From DATHTS01 sp965219305 (GTDB taxonomy: Bacteria; Acidobacteriota; Blastocatellia; Pyrinomonadales; Pyrinomonadaceae), in NCBI GenBank assembly GCA_965219305.1, contig OZ244725.1, positions 1,054,001 to 1,118,000 of the forward strand: a DNA stretch of 64,000 nucleotides, written 5' to 3'. The notes below the pieces were generated by a model. That model saw nothing but the letters and a program-made list of their open reading frames with translations. It had not been told where the DNA came from and ran no database searches. Positions within the stretch are counted from its first letter, which is position 1. The number at the start of each line of letters is the position of its first letter. Positions 33,588-42,558 of the stretch are shown in pieces. The translations under genes and the position numbers were made by a program.

Positions 33588-34223
33588 TTAGTAATAAATC
33601 CAATAAACGACAATTTTCAAATATTCGCTGACAATCGTCCGCCAGCCGGAAGTTGATAACCACCAACTTTGCGGCGGCGGATTTAGTTTATTAAAAGGCG
33701 CGTGTGCGATGCCGAAGTTCAATGTCGCATTATTCCGGCGATTTTCGCGCTCGAACGTCCGAATTGTCCGACTTGTATGATAGACGGAAGTTACAAGCAG
33801 AATATTTTGCAGATTTTTATTCTGGGAAAAGTAATCAAAAAAAACTCTCGCTTCGTAGATCGTGCCGCTGACTTGCGGTTCTAAGACCTCGATGTCTTCG
33901 GGAGAAACTCCCTGTTTTATCAATTCCCTTCTGGCAAGTTCAGAATACTTTAAATTCGTCCGTTCAACCCGATTCCAACCGGCGCGTTCTCCATCGTCAG
34001 TCAGCAGAATTTTTTTTGAGATGCCTCGATTATATAATTCAGCGGCGGTCTGAGTTCGTTCAACGTAAGCTCTCGAACCGCTTAGAACAATAATCACATC
34101 GGCTTTTTCGAGCGGTTTTTCGACAATCAGATTTCCCGCCAGAAACGGTGCGACTAAAAGCCAGACTGCTAAAAAAGCAACAGTGAAGATCAAAAGTTTA
34201 AATATACCGCTTCGACTTTTCAC
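33588..34223 (-). CDS. YdcF-like DUF218 membrane protein
   Basis: One N-terminal membrane helix (about 7-28) is followed by a DUF218 domain: ADVIIVLSGSRAYVERTQTA, ILLTDDGERAGW, EVLEPQVSGTIYEARVFFDY and NILLVTSVYHTSRTIRTFER. The SxNT-like and VTxxYHxxR motifs are the family core. DUF218 proteins such as SanA, ElyC and YdcF take part in envelope or polysaccharide homeostasis. The stop codon of the glycosyltransferase gene lies only a few bases upstream of this start, so they are probably cotranscribed with asnB in one polysaccharide-related unit. Confidence 0.85.
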   Translation of the reverse strand: MKSRSGIFKLLIFTVAFLAVWLLVAPFLAGNLIVEKPLEKADVIIVLSGSRAYVERTQTAAELYNRGISKKILLTDDGERAGWNRVERTNLKYSELARRELIKQGVSPEDIEVLEPQVSGTIYEARVFFDYFSQNKNLQNILLVTSVYHTSRTIRTFERENRRNNATLNFGIAHAPFNKLNPPPQSWWLSTSGWRTIVSEYLKIVVYWIYY

Positions 34224-34226
34224 AAA

Positions 34227-35390
34227 CTATACTTTCTCTAAAATCAATCGCAATTCGTCAATTTTCGATTCCCAACTTTCCGTTTTTATCGAATCGCTGA
34301 TCTCTTCGCGCGATTTCGGATTTTCCAGAGCAAATTCGATTTTGTTTATAAAATCGCCGTGATTTTCTCCGATCAGACAATAATCTAAAATCCGAACTTC
34401 GGGAATATCGGTCGAGACGACCTGTAAACCGGCGGCGAGATATTCGCGGACTTTCAAAGGATTCGCCGCCAGCGTCAATTCGTTTATCTCGAAAGGATTC
34501 AATGCGACATCGAAATTTTTGCAATACGCGGGCAAAGTTTCGTATGGTTTTCTGCCGAGAAAATGAATATTTTCGATATTTTCCAAAATCTTTATTTTGC
34601 GTTCGGCATCAACCGCGATTTTTCCGATCAAAACGATCGAACCGTTTTCAAATCTTTTTGCCGTTTCTTTTATCAATTCAAAATCAACCCAATCGGCGAG
34701 CAAACCGTGAAATCCGATGATCGGTTTCGGCAAATCCTTGATGTCCGCCGGCATTTCCGTCGCGTCGTCGAGCGCAGTTCTGAAATGATTCCAGTCCGTG
34801 CCGTGACGAATTATAAATGTGTTGTCGTTATATTTCTTTTTATCGTCGAAAAGTTTCTCCGCCGAAACGATCACGGCATCGGCTTTTTTAAAAAGATCAA
34901 CCTCGATCTCGCGCAGACCGTTCGCCGCGCCCGTGAACGCCGTGTATTCGTCAACGCAATAATAAATAAGCTGTTCTTCGCCCAATTTCCCCGCGAGAAG
35001 TCCGGCGGCTGGATTAAAAACCATATTCACCGGATTTTCAAACTTCATCTTCCGCATCGCTTTTTTGACTTGAGAAACGAGAAATTTTTCGTTAAAGGTT
35101 CTGACAACTTCGTTTCCATAAGTCGGAATCGCCAGCGGATTCAGAACAAAAATATTTTTCTCGACCTCGCGCACGGGTTCGCTGAACGCTTTCAGTTTCT
35201 TAAAGATACGCGAAACATCTTTGCCCGAAGCCGTCGGCATACGATTAGCAATCGCGTTTATCCACAAAATGCGGTTTTCCTTTGAAAGCACACGCATCAG
35301 ATGAGTTTTAGAAAGCGGATCGCCCGTCCAATCGTGCGAAAAACACAGAATGTCGCGTCCGCGCAAAATTTTATTTGAATTATCGCTCAT
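34227..35390 (-). CDS. Glycosyltransferase family 4-like protein
   Basis: The start is chosen at ATG 35388-35390, two bases after the asparagine synthase stop codon; the longer frame to 35426 would overlap it. ILCFSHDWTGDPLSKTHLMR at the N-terminus and a two-Rossmann GT-B architecture follow. The C-terminal domain has GFHGLLADWVDFELI, VLIGKIAVDAERKI, HFLGRKPYETLPAYCKNFD and the donor-binding end NPLKVREYLAAGLQVVSTDIPEV. It is similar to teichuronic acid (TuaH-like) and exopolysaccharide glycosyltransferases. Sugar and acceptor are unknown. It works in an apparent three-gene unit with asnB and DUF218. Confidence 0.83.
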   Translation of the reverse strand: MSDNSNKILRGRDILCFSHDWTGDPLSKTHLMRVLSKENRILWINAIANRMPTASGKDVSRIFKKLKAFSEPVREVEKNIFVLNPLAIPTYGNEVVRTFNEKFLVSQVKKAMRKMKFENPVNMVFNPAAGLLAGKLGEEQLIYYCVDEYTAFTGAANGLREIEVDLFKKADAVIVSAEKLFDDKKKYNDNTFIIRHGTDWNHFRTALDDATEMPADIKDLPKPIIGFHGLLADWVDFELIKETAKRFENGSIVLIGKIAVDAERKIKILENIENIHFLGRKPYETLPAYCKNFDVALNPFEINELTLAANPLKVREYLAAGLQVVSTDIPEVRILDYCLIGENHGDFINKIEFALENPKSREEISDSIKTESWESKIDELRLILEKV

Positions 35391-35392
35391 TT

Positions 35393-37288
35393 TTAACTTT
35401 CGCCGTCGAGAAATCGTCTCTGCCACATCTCAAAATTCACAAAAAACCACAAACGTTCGTCGTGATTCTCGCCCGCGTAATGTTTTTCTACTAAATCGCG
35501 CACGAAATCAGAATTAAAAATCCCGCGTGAGAGCGTTCGTTTGCTCAAGACAAATTCTTCGATGATGTGTCGAAACTCTCTTCTAAACCATTTTCCGACC
35601 GGAACGGGAAAACCCATTTTCGAGCGATGCAGAATTTCGTGCGGCAAAATATCTTTCATCGCTTCCCGCAAAATCCATTTTGTAGTTTTACCGCGAAGTT
35701 TCATTTTTGTCGGCATTCTTGACGTAAATTCGACGAGTTCGTGATCGAGAAACGGGACGCGCGATTCTATCGAAGCAGCCATTGACATCTGATCCTGCTT
35801 CATTAAAAGTTCCTGTAAATAAGTTTTCGTGTCCGCATATAGAATTTTATCCAGCAAATTTTCCCCATCGTTTTCTCCAAACCATCTGTTTTGTATTTTG
35901 TAGGGATTTAAATCCGCGATTCTATTTTTCGTTTTATCAGTTAAAAGTTCCTTCTGCATTTTTTTTGGAAAAATTGCAAAATTATCAAAAAACAAATTTT
36001 CAGGATCAGATTCTCTGGTTAAAAATGTTCGTGACAATTTACGGTTAATAGATTTCGGCAAAGCGGACACGCCCGTTTTTACGGCACTTCGCAAGAATTG
36101 AGGCGTTAATGACTGATAAGTTTCACCGTATTGCATCAACATTAAAGTTTTTGCGTAACGACCGTAGCCAGCCAAAATTTCGTCGCTTCCTTCACCTGTC
36201 AAAACAACTTTAACGTGTTTTTGGGCAAGTTTAGAAACAAAATAAAGCGGAACACTGGCAATAAATCCGAGCGGTTCGTCCTCGTGCCAGATGAGATTCG
36301 GAAGTTCGGCAAAAAATTGTTCGGGCGTGATGGTGATTTCGTGATGTTCGGTTTTAAAGGCTTTTGAGACGATTCGCGCATATTCGAATTCGTTCGCTTC
36401 GCGTTCCGCAAAACCGACGGAAAAAGTCTTGATCGGTTCGTCAACCATTTCCGACATCATCGCGCAAATTGCCGACGAATCAATTCCGCCGGACAGAAAC
36501 ATTCCGAGCGGAACGTCCGCCATCAAACGCAGTTTTACGGATTCTTTGAATTTCTCGCGCCATTCTTCGACATATTCGGCATCGGATTTTTCAACAATTT
36601 TCGGTTCAAACGAAACGTCCCAATATTTTTCGATCTTGATTTTCCCGTCCGACCAAGTTAAAAAATGTCCGGGCAAAAGCCTTTTTACTCCGGCAAAAAG
36701 CGTTTCATCGTAAGAAGTTCCGTGATTGGCAAGTTGATCGGGAAGCGCGTTGTAATTTAATTCCGGTCTGACGGCATTTGCGGCGAGAAGTGATTTTATT
36801 TCGGAGGCGTAAAACAAATTCCCTTCATCATCGTGAACATAATAAAGCGGTTTGATTCCCAGACGGTCACGCGCAACAAATAATTCATTTTTCCGTTTGT
36901 CCCAAATTGCAAAAGCAAACATTCCGCGCAATTTTTCGAGACATTTTTCGCCGTATTCTTCGTAAAGATAAAGAATCGTTTCCGTGTCGCAATTCGTCTG
37001 ATATTTATAGCCTTTCGATTCTAATTCGGCGCGGTAATCTTTATGATTATAAACTTCGCCGTTATAGATTATCGCCAGAGATTTGTCGGAATTATACATC
37101 GGCTGATGTCCGTGATTTACGTCAACAATCGAAAGCCGCCGATGCGCCAGACCGATATTTTCGTCAATAAAAATTCCTGCGTCATCAGGTCCGCGATGCG
37201 TTATCACGTCGCGCATCGCAGTTAAAAGTTTTTCATTAACGTATTTTTGTTTGCGGGTTGCGTAGGCAATTCCGTTGATTCCGCACAT
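35393..37288 (-). CDS. asnB: Glutamine-hydrolysing asparagine synthase
   Basis: Cys2 right after the initiator (MCGINGI) is the class II glutaminase nucleophile, and RGPDDAG and YNGEVYNHKDYR shape that site. The synthetase half has the PP-loop SGGIDSSAICAMM at about residue 265 and the substrate motif GEGSDEILAGYGRY. The 631-residue length is normal for this subfamily, which in polysaccharide clusters often amidates sugars rather than aspartate. With the adjacent glycosyltransferase and DUF218 genes a surface-polysaccharide role is likely. It is not possible to decide between asparagine synthesis and sugar amidation from sequence alone. Confidence 0.9.
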   Translation of the reverse strand: MCGINGIAYATRKQKYVNEKLLTAMRDVITHRGPDDAGIFIDENIGLAHRRLSIVDVNHGHQPMYNSDKSLAIIYNGEVYNHKDYRAELESKGYKYQTNCDTETILYLYEEYGEKCLEKLRGMFAFAIWDKRKNELFVARDRLGIKPLYYVHDDEGNLFYASEIKSLLAANAVRPELNYNALPDQLANHGTSYDETLFAGVKRLLPGHFLTWSDGKIKIEKYWDVSFEPKIVEKSDAEYVEEWREKFKESVKLRLMADVPLGMFLSGGIDSSAICAMMSEMVDEPIKTFSVGFAEREANEFEYARIVSKAFKTEHHEITITPEQFFAELPNLIWHEDEPLGFIASVPLYFVSKLAQKHVKVVLTGEGSDEILAGYGRYAKTLMLMQYGETYQSLTPQFLRSAVKTGVSALPKSINRKLSRTFLTRESDPENLFFDNFAIFPKKMQKELLTDKTKNRIADLNPYKIQNRWFGENDGENLLDKILYADTKTYLQELLMKQDQMSMAASIESRVPFLDHELVEFTSRMPTKMKLRGKTTKWILREAMKDILPHEILHRSKMGFPVPVGKWFRREFRHIIEEFVLSKRTLSRGIFNSDFVRDLVEKHYAGENHDERLWFFVNFEMWQRRFLDGES

Positions 37289-37451
37289 ATTAAGATTATA
37301 AAAAAAATGAAGATTTCGTCCGAGAGATGCCGGACGTGCAGCAGTTTTTTATTTTACACGAAATTTTAAAATTAAGCTAAGTTTTTTTTATTTTAAGTCT
37401 TTTCAGATTCAAATTAGCAATATTTTACGTTTGAATTTATTCTAAATCTGG

Positions 37452-39356
37452 ATGAAACTTTCCCGACATCAAAAAGCTCGCATCAGACTTTGGCGAAGAC
37501 AAATACACCACATAAACATCGCGTTTCTGCGTCTGTTTATCAGATTTATCCCGTCGGAAAATCAGCGCGTTTTCGGTCTTACTCTCGTCATCGGCTTGAT
37601 TTGCGGTTTGGCGGCGGTGGCATTTCATCTCGCCATCAGATTTGTTGAAGAAAATTTAATAAACTTTGCGTTAAACGCGCCGGGTTATTCCTGGATTTGG
37701 CTGACACTTTTAGTTCCGGTCGGCGGCGGATTAATCTGCGGCTGGCTTTTGCAGAATGTTGTGCCGGACGCACGCGGCAGCGGAATTCCGCAGGTTAAAG
37801 TCGCGTATTCGGTCAAGGGCGGTAATATGCCGTTTCGCATTGTTATCGGCAAATTTTTTATTAGTGCATTGCAGATCGGTTCGGGCGCGTCGCTTGGGCG
37901 CGAAGGTCCGACGGTGCAGATTTGCGCGGGAATCGCCGCGCTTTTCGGGAGATTTGCGGCACTTTCGCGGCAGAATATGGCGCGGCTTTTGCCGGTCGGT
38001 GCGGCTGCCGGAATCGCGGCGGCGTTTAACGCGCCGATTGCGGCGGTTACTTTTACGATTGAAGAAATCGTCGGCGATCTCGATCAGACGATTTTGTCCG
38101 GTGTGGTCGTCGCGGCGGCACTCGCGGCGGTCGTCGAACGCGGGATTTTGGGCGAACATCCGGTTTTTAACGTGCCGGGAAATTACGGTCTGCATCACGC
38201 TTCTTCACTTTTTTTCTACGCATTTCTCGGCATCGCGGCGGCGTTCGTTTCGATTGCTTTTACCGATTCTCTGCTTTATTTGCGAAGACAATTTCAGACG
38301 ATGAAAACGATTCCGATCTGGATGCGTCCGTCAATCGGCGCGGGAGTTACGGGATTTCTGGCGGTTCTGGCGTTGCTTTTATTTAAATCGCAAGGCATCA
38401 CAGGCGGCGGTTACGACACGCTTTCCGAAGGACTTTCGGGCAAGCTCGCGGTTCAGGTAATGATCGCGCTGTGCGGAATGAAATTGATCGCCACGGTTTT
38501 TTCATATGCGAGCGGCGGCGCGGGCGGAATTTTCGCTCCGGCACTTTTTATCGGGGCGATGCTCGGCGGAGTTTTCGGATTTCTCGACATCAATGTTTTG
38601 AGTCACGGAAGCAACGAATTCGGCGCGTTCGCGCTCGTCGGAATGGGCGCGGTTTTCGCGGGAATTATTCGCGCTCCGATCACATCGGTAATAATTATTT
38701 TTGAGATGACGGGCGCGTATTCGTTAATTCTGCCGCTGATGCTGGCAAATGCGACTTCGTATATTATCGCCGGACGGCTCAGACCGAAACCGATCTACGA
38801 AGCGTTGCTCGAACAGGACGGCGTGAAATTGCCGCACAAAGACAAATCGGATAAAAAGATTCTCGAAAATATTAAAGTCGAACAGGCGATGACGAATAAT
38901 CCCGTTACACTCAAACGGTCAATGAGTGTAAATGAAGCCGTAAATTTCGCGCTAAAAAGTGACTTTTCCGCATTTCCGATAACTGATACAAATGATCGTT
39001 ACCTCGGAATTATCGGCGAAGCGCGTCTGCGGCGAATGCTTGCCGAGGAAAACGGCGAAGAAAAAATCACGGAATATATGGAAATGCGACCGTATATCTT
39101 GCCCGGTGCAACGTTAATCGAAGCCGTCGTTAAAATGCACCATCTCGAAACGCGCCAGATTGCGGTCGTTAATTCCCGCAAAGAAGGGCGTTTGATCGGA
39201 CTTCTTTCGATGACGGACATCGTTTTGAAACAAGCCGAGGAAAATCTTGACGATGATATTGAAATTACCGTTATGCCCGAAATGAGCGCGGAAGCCGAAA
39301 CAATCGGCATTGATGAAACAGAAAAAGGCGTATTAAAGTCTGATGATAGATTTTAA
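37452..39356 (+). CDS. ClC-family chloride channel/transporter with CBS domains
   Basis: About ten to twelve membrane helices carry the ClC signatures: DARGSGIPQVKVA, the GREGP motif with gating Glu151 (SLGREGPTVQICAG), and GGIFAPALFIGAMLGGVFG. The gate-type sequence TIEEIVGDL suggests that an internal glutamate like that of proton-coupled antiporters is kept, so it may exchange chloride and protons. Two CBS domains form the C-terminus (about 480-600), which could bind adenine nucleotides. GC-rich codons stand out from its neighbours. The last codons also build a terminator hairpin. It is convergent with the next gene. Confidence 0.92.
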   Translation: MKLSRHQKARIRLWRRQIHHINIAFLRLFIRFIPSENQRVFGLTLVIGLICGLAAVAFHLAIRFVEENLINFALNAPGYSWIWLTLLVPVGGGLICGWLLQNVVPDARGSGIPQVKVAYSVKGGNMPFRIVIGKFFISALQIGSGASLGREGPTVQICAGIAALFGRFAALSRQNMARLLPVGAAAGIAAAFNAPIAAVTFTIEEIVGDLDQTILSGVVVAAALAAVVERGILGEHPVFNVPGNYGLHHASSLFFYAFLGIAAAFVSIAFTDSLLYLRRQFQTMKTIPIWMRPSIGAGVTGFLAVLALLLFKSQGITGGGYDTLSEGLSGKLAVQVMIALCGMKLIATVFSYASGGAGGIFAPALFIGAMLGGVFGFLDINVLSHGSNEFGAFALVGMGAVFAGIIRAPITSVIIIFEMTGAYSLILPLMLANATSYIIAGRLRPKPIYEALLEQDGVKLPHKDKSDKKILENIKVEQAMTNNPVTLKRSMSVNEAVNFALKSDFSAFPITDTNDRYLGIIGEARLRRMLAEENGEEKITEYMEMRPYILPGATLIEAVVKMHHLETRQIAVVNSRKEGRLIGLLSMTDIVLKQAEENLDDDIEITVMPEMSAEAETIGIDETEKGVLKSDDRF

Positions 39357-39367
39357 TACGCCTTTTT
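39322..39367. terminator. Bidirectional terminator overlapping the end of the ClC gene
   Basis: AAAAAGGCGTATTAAA (39322-39337) and its reverse complement (39352-39367) form a perfect 16-bp stem around a 14-base loop, with A and T tracts outside. The ClC stop codon at 39354-39356 lies within the right arm. It can serve both the ClC gene and the convergent membrane-protein gene. Confidence 0.88.
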
Positions 39368-39398
39368 CCAGAATAATCCTGATTTTTAATCTTTTAAT

Positions 39399-40148
39399 TT
39401 ACATTCCGAAATTTCCCGCATATTCGGTCGGCGGCGGTGGCACATCCTGAAACTGTTGTCCGCCGACATCTGGAAAAACCTGCCGATAAGCAAATGCGCT
39501 CGACGCGTGAATTATCGGCAAAACGAAAAATATGCCGATACAAAACATCAAAACTCCGCCAATCGAAATCAGTATTTGTAAAATTCCAAGCAAAATTAAG
39601 CCGCCGACATTGCTCCAAGCCGCTTTCGCGCTGTATTTTATTGCATCGCCAATTCCTAGATTTTTATCTATTATTAATTGGTAAGAGAAGAAGAAAGTTA
39701 TCCAAAGAAATATGGAAACAATAAATCCGATAATTCCCAATACCAAAACTATTCCGCTCAAACCGGCGGCGACGGCATCGCTGTTACCACTTTGTCCTTG
39801 TGTGTAAATTCTTGCAAAGTCAGTCGTATTACTTGTAATTTGAATCACAACACTCGGCAGCATCTGGATCAAACCGATTACCATCGCAGGCAAAAACGTT
39901 TCAAATCCTTTAAACATTTCCCCAAATTCAGGAATGCCGCCGCGGATGGCTTTCAGATAAACATAATACACGCCGCACATAATCGGTCCGGCGAGAAATA
40001 TATTCAGGCAGACCACACAAGTCAAAATCACGGCTGACAATGCCGAAACTCCGAGATATAAGCCGTAATTTTGCTTTACCAATTGCCAGGCATTGCTGAT
40101 GCAATCGCCCGGCGAAACTGCACCTTTGTAGTATTCTATATTTTCCAT
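39399..40148 (-). CDS. Multi-pass membrane protein, uncharacterised
   Basis: There are about five or six membrane helices. The N-terminus (YKGAVSPGDCISNAWQLVK) is cytoplasmic-looking, followed by YGLYLGVSALSAVILTCVVC, and a later IIDKNLGIGDAIKYSAKAAW before LGILQILISIGGVLMF. This layout recalls YciC/DUF975-type membrane proteins found in many bacteria. The C-terminus is Pro-rich (DVPPPPTEYAGNFGM). Function unknown. It is convergent with the ClC gene and divergent from the VWA gene across about 195 bp, within which I see only AT-rich promoter-like DNA. Confidence 0.65.
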   Translation of the reverse strand: MENIEYYKGAVSPGDCISNAWQLVKQNYGLYLGVSALSAVILTCVVCLNIFLAGPIMCGVYYVYLKAIRGGIPEFGEMFKGFETFLPAMVIGLIQMLPSVVIQITSNTTDFARIYTQGQSGNSDAVAAGLSGIVLVLGIIGFIVSIFLWITFFFSYQLIIDKNLGIGDAIKYSAKAAWSNVGGLILLGILQILISIGGVLMFCIGIFFVLPIIHASSAFAYRQVFPDVGGQQFQDVPPPPTEYAGNFGM

Positions 40149-40342
40149 TTAGTTTATAAAATTCCTTATCGCTACATTGCCATATTTTTCACGAAATGAC
40201 AATAAAAATTATTTTTAGTAATGAAAAAGTTTTTCAGGAATAAAATGCACCGAACAACCGTATATATAGTTTTAACATCAAAAAATCATCTTGCAAAAAG
40301 ACACTTTGATAAATAAAATAATTAAATCACAGGGGAATTTTT

Positions 40343-41359
40343 ATGGCTAATTTATTTTTTCCTAAAGTAAGCCCTCCGCGCCTTACTTTTTCGTTTTTCA
40401 TACTCATTTTTTTTCTGGCTTTCGGCTTAGAGGTATCGTTCGCTCAAAACATTAACCCGACGGCAACACCGACGACGACACCGACACCGGAGATTGAAGA
40501 ATCGAATGAAACAATCGAAATTCCGATAGATCTTGTTACACTTACTTTAACAGTTACCGATTATTACGGACGTTATGTTTCCGGTCTGACTAAAGATGCG
40601 TTTAAGGTTTACGATGAAGGCAATGAACAGGAAATTGCTTTTTTCAGCGATACGGATGCTCCGGTTTCAATCGGAATTTTGTTCGATGTTTCGGGTTCGA
40701 TGTCAACGGAAAAAATCAATAAAGCGCGAAATGCCCTTGAAAGATTTATCAATACAAGCCATCCGAATGACGAGTATTTTCTAATCGCATTTAATTCCCG
40801 CGCTCAACTTTTAATGGACAGAACCCGCGATGGCGACGCGGTTTTACGCAAACTTACACTCGTTCAGCCGAAAAATAACACCGCGCTGTATGATGCCGTC
40901 TATCTCGGAACCGAGCGTGTTTCACGCGGAGCGCATCAGAAGAAGGCAATTTTGATTATCAGCGACGGGCAGGATAATTCATCGCGTTACAGTTTTAAAG
41001 AAGTGCGGCGTTTGATGAAAGAATCGGATGTCGTGATTTATTCGGTCGGCATTATGGACAGCCGCGATGCTTCCTCGATGGACGGAATGCAGGGACAAGC
41101 ATTTTTAGATTCGCTTTCTAGCGTCACAGGCGGAAAATCTTTCTATCCGCAAACCAATGTCGAACTCGATGAGATTTTTGAACGAATCGCCCTCGAACTT
41201 CGCCATCAATACTCAATCGGCTACACGCCCAAAGATTTTAAGCCCGACGGAGAATGGCATAAAGTAAAAGTTAAAGTCAAACCTCCGCGCGGTTTGCCGC
41301 GTCTAACAGTTCGTTACCGCGACGGTTATATTGCCGCTCCGAACACCGAATTTCGTTAG
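40343..41359 (+). CDS. Secreted VWA-domain protein (acidobacterial type), first of two
   Basis: A Shine-Dalgarno AGGGGA is about 8 bases before ATG 40343. A long signal peptide and a Thr/Pro linker (TATPTTTPTPE) come before the sequence IDLVTLTLTVTDYYGRYVSG and LTKDAFKVYDEGNEQEIAFF, the N-terminal domain of acidobacterial VWFA-related proteins. The VWA domain has an intact MIDAS: ILFDVSGSMS, and TALYDAVYLG. The end is PRLTVRYRDGY, also family-typical. Such proteins are abundant in Acidobacteria and are thought to bind metal ions and protein partners outside the cell. It is paired with a paralogue 13 bp downstream. Confidence 0.85.
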   Translation: MANLFFPKVSPPRLTFSFFILIFFLAFGLEVSFAQNINPTATPTTTPTPEIEESNETIEIPIDLVTLTLTVTDYYGRYVSGLTKDAFKVYDEGNEQEIAFFSDTDAPVSIGILFDVSGSMSTEKINKARNALERFINTSHPNDEYFLIAFNSRAQLLMDRTRDGDAVLRKLTLVQPKNNTALYDAVYLGTERVSRGAHQKKAILIISDGQDNSSRYSFKEVRRLMKESDVVIYSVGIMDSRDASSMDGMQGQAFLDSLSSVTGGKSFYPQTNVELDEIFERIALELRHQYSIGYTPKDFKPDGEWHKVKVKVKPPRGLPRLTVRYRDGYIAAPNTEFR

Positions 41360-41372
41360 AATTTAGAAAAAA

Positions 41373-42479
41373 ATGAAAAAATTATCGAAAATTATTTTGG
41401 TTGTATCCGTTTTTGCTTTAACTTTTGGTTTCGCATTTTTTAATTTTATTGTCAGTAAAGCACAAACAAAAGGTAAAAATCAGCGTTCACGTTATGCCGC
41501 AACTCCGACACCGAAAGCGACAATTGATATAAACGACATTCCGCCGCCGCCGCCGTTAGATATTGATACGGGTCCGATTGTTATCGAACAGGAACTCGTT
41601 AATCTTAACGTTCGCGTGGTTGACCGATTCAATCACTCAATCGGAGATTTGCGTCAAAATGATTTTCAAATATTCGAGGACGGCATTCAGCAAAAAATCA
41701 GTTTTTTCACAACTTCTGAAGTACCGACCAATTACTCGATGGTTATTGACAATTCAGGTTCGATGCGTCCGCTTATTGATAAAGTTATTGATGCCAGTAA
41801 AACTATTATTGCCACCAATAAACCAGAAGATGAAACCAGCATTATTCGTTTTATCAGCCGTCCCAAAATTGAAATTTTACAAGATTTTACCGCCGACAAA
41901 AATGAGTTATACGACGCGATGGACAATCTTTATATTGATGGCGGTAAGACGGCGATTATTGATGCGATTTATCTGGCGGCGGAAAGAGTTGATGAATATG
42001 AGAAATCCATTGACCCGAATGACCGGAAACGGCGCGCGCTGATTTTGGTTTCGGACGGCGAAGACCGTGATAGTTATTATAACGAACAACAACTTTTTCA
42101 ACTTTTACGAGAAATTGACGTGCAGATTTTCGCCGTCGGATTTGTCAACGAACTCGACGATGACGGCAGTTTAATCAGCAAAAGTCCCCGGAAAAAGGCG
42201 CAAAATTTTCTCCAAAGATTGGCGGATGAAACCGGCGGAAAAGCATATTTCCCGGAAGGAGTCGGACAGTTAAACGGAATCGCGCAGGATATTGCGCGGG
42301 AATTGCGAACACAATATTCGATCGGTTACGAGCCGACCAACACAAACAAAGACGGTAGTTTACGAAAAATAAAAGTCGTAATCGCCGACGGACCTAAAAA
42401 CCAAAAACGGATTGCAGTAACACGCACCGGCAGGATTTCTGAAAATACCGACGGTTCTCCGAGCCTTCAGAAAAAATAG
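41373..42479 (+). CDS. Secreted VWA-domain protein (acidobacterial type), second of two
   Basis: It starts 13 bp after the first VWA gene, so the two are probably one operon. The layout matches: signal peptide, short Pro-rich spacer (DINDIPPPPPLDIDTG), the LVNLNVRVVDRFNHSIGDLR domain, VWA domain with MIDAS core VIDNSGSMRP and DGGKTAIIDAIYLAAE, and an RKIKVVIADGPK end. The MIDAS loop reads DNSGS rather than DVSGS, which still keeps the metal-binding residues. The tandem may arise from duplication and suggests heteromeric or redundant surface function. A perfect bidirectional terminator follows. Confidence 0.85.
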   Translation: MKKLSKIILVVSVFALTFGFAFFNFIVSKAQTKGKNQRSRYAATPTPKATIDINDIPPPPPLDIDTGPIVIEQELVNLNVRVVDRFNHSIGDLRQNDFQIFEDGIQQKISFFTTSEVPTNYSMVIDNSGSMRPLIDKVIDASKTIIATNKPEDETSIIRFISRPKIEILQDFTADKNELYDAMDNLYIDGGKTAIIDAIYLAAERVDEYEKSIDPNDRKRRALILVSDGEDRDSYYNEQQLFQLLREIDVQIFAVGFVNELDDDGSLISKSPRKKAQNFLQRLADETGGKAYFPEGVGQLNGIAQDIARELRTQYSIGYEPTNTNKDGSLRKIKVVIADGPKNQKRIAVTRTGRISENTDGSPSLQKK

Positions 42480-42492
42480 TTTCCAAAAAAGT

Positions 42493-42532
42493 AAAAAGGA
42501 CGAGTCAAATTTTAATTTGACTCGTCCTTTTT
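42493..42532. terminator. Bidirectional terminator between VWA and glnA genes
   Basis: AAAAAGGACGAGTCAAAT and its reverse complement form an 18-bp perfect stem around a TTTA loop, with A and T tracts outside. It is placed 14 bp after the VWA stop and 26 bp from the glnA stop, so it can end both convergent transcripts. Confidence 0.93.
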
Positions 42533-42558
42533 ATTTGATCACTCAAGAAAAATAAATT

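Noticed and set aside
34563..35285. 240-residue plus-strand frame antisense to the glycosyltransferase gene
   Set aside because: It has the Phe/Arg/Asn-biased composition seen in all antisense frames here; the glycosyltransferase is clearly the real gene.
37731..38304. Two overlapping Arg-rich frames inside the ClC gene
   Set aside because: They are shadows of a GC-rich coding region with intact ClC motifs.
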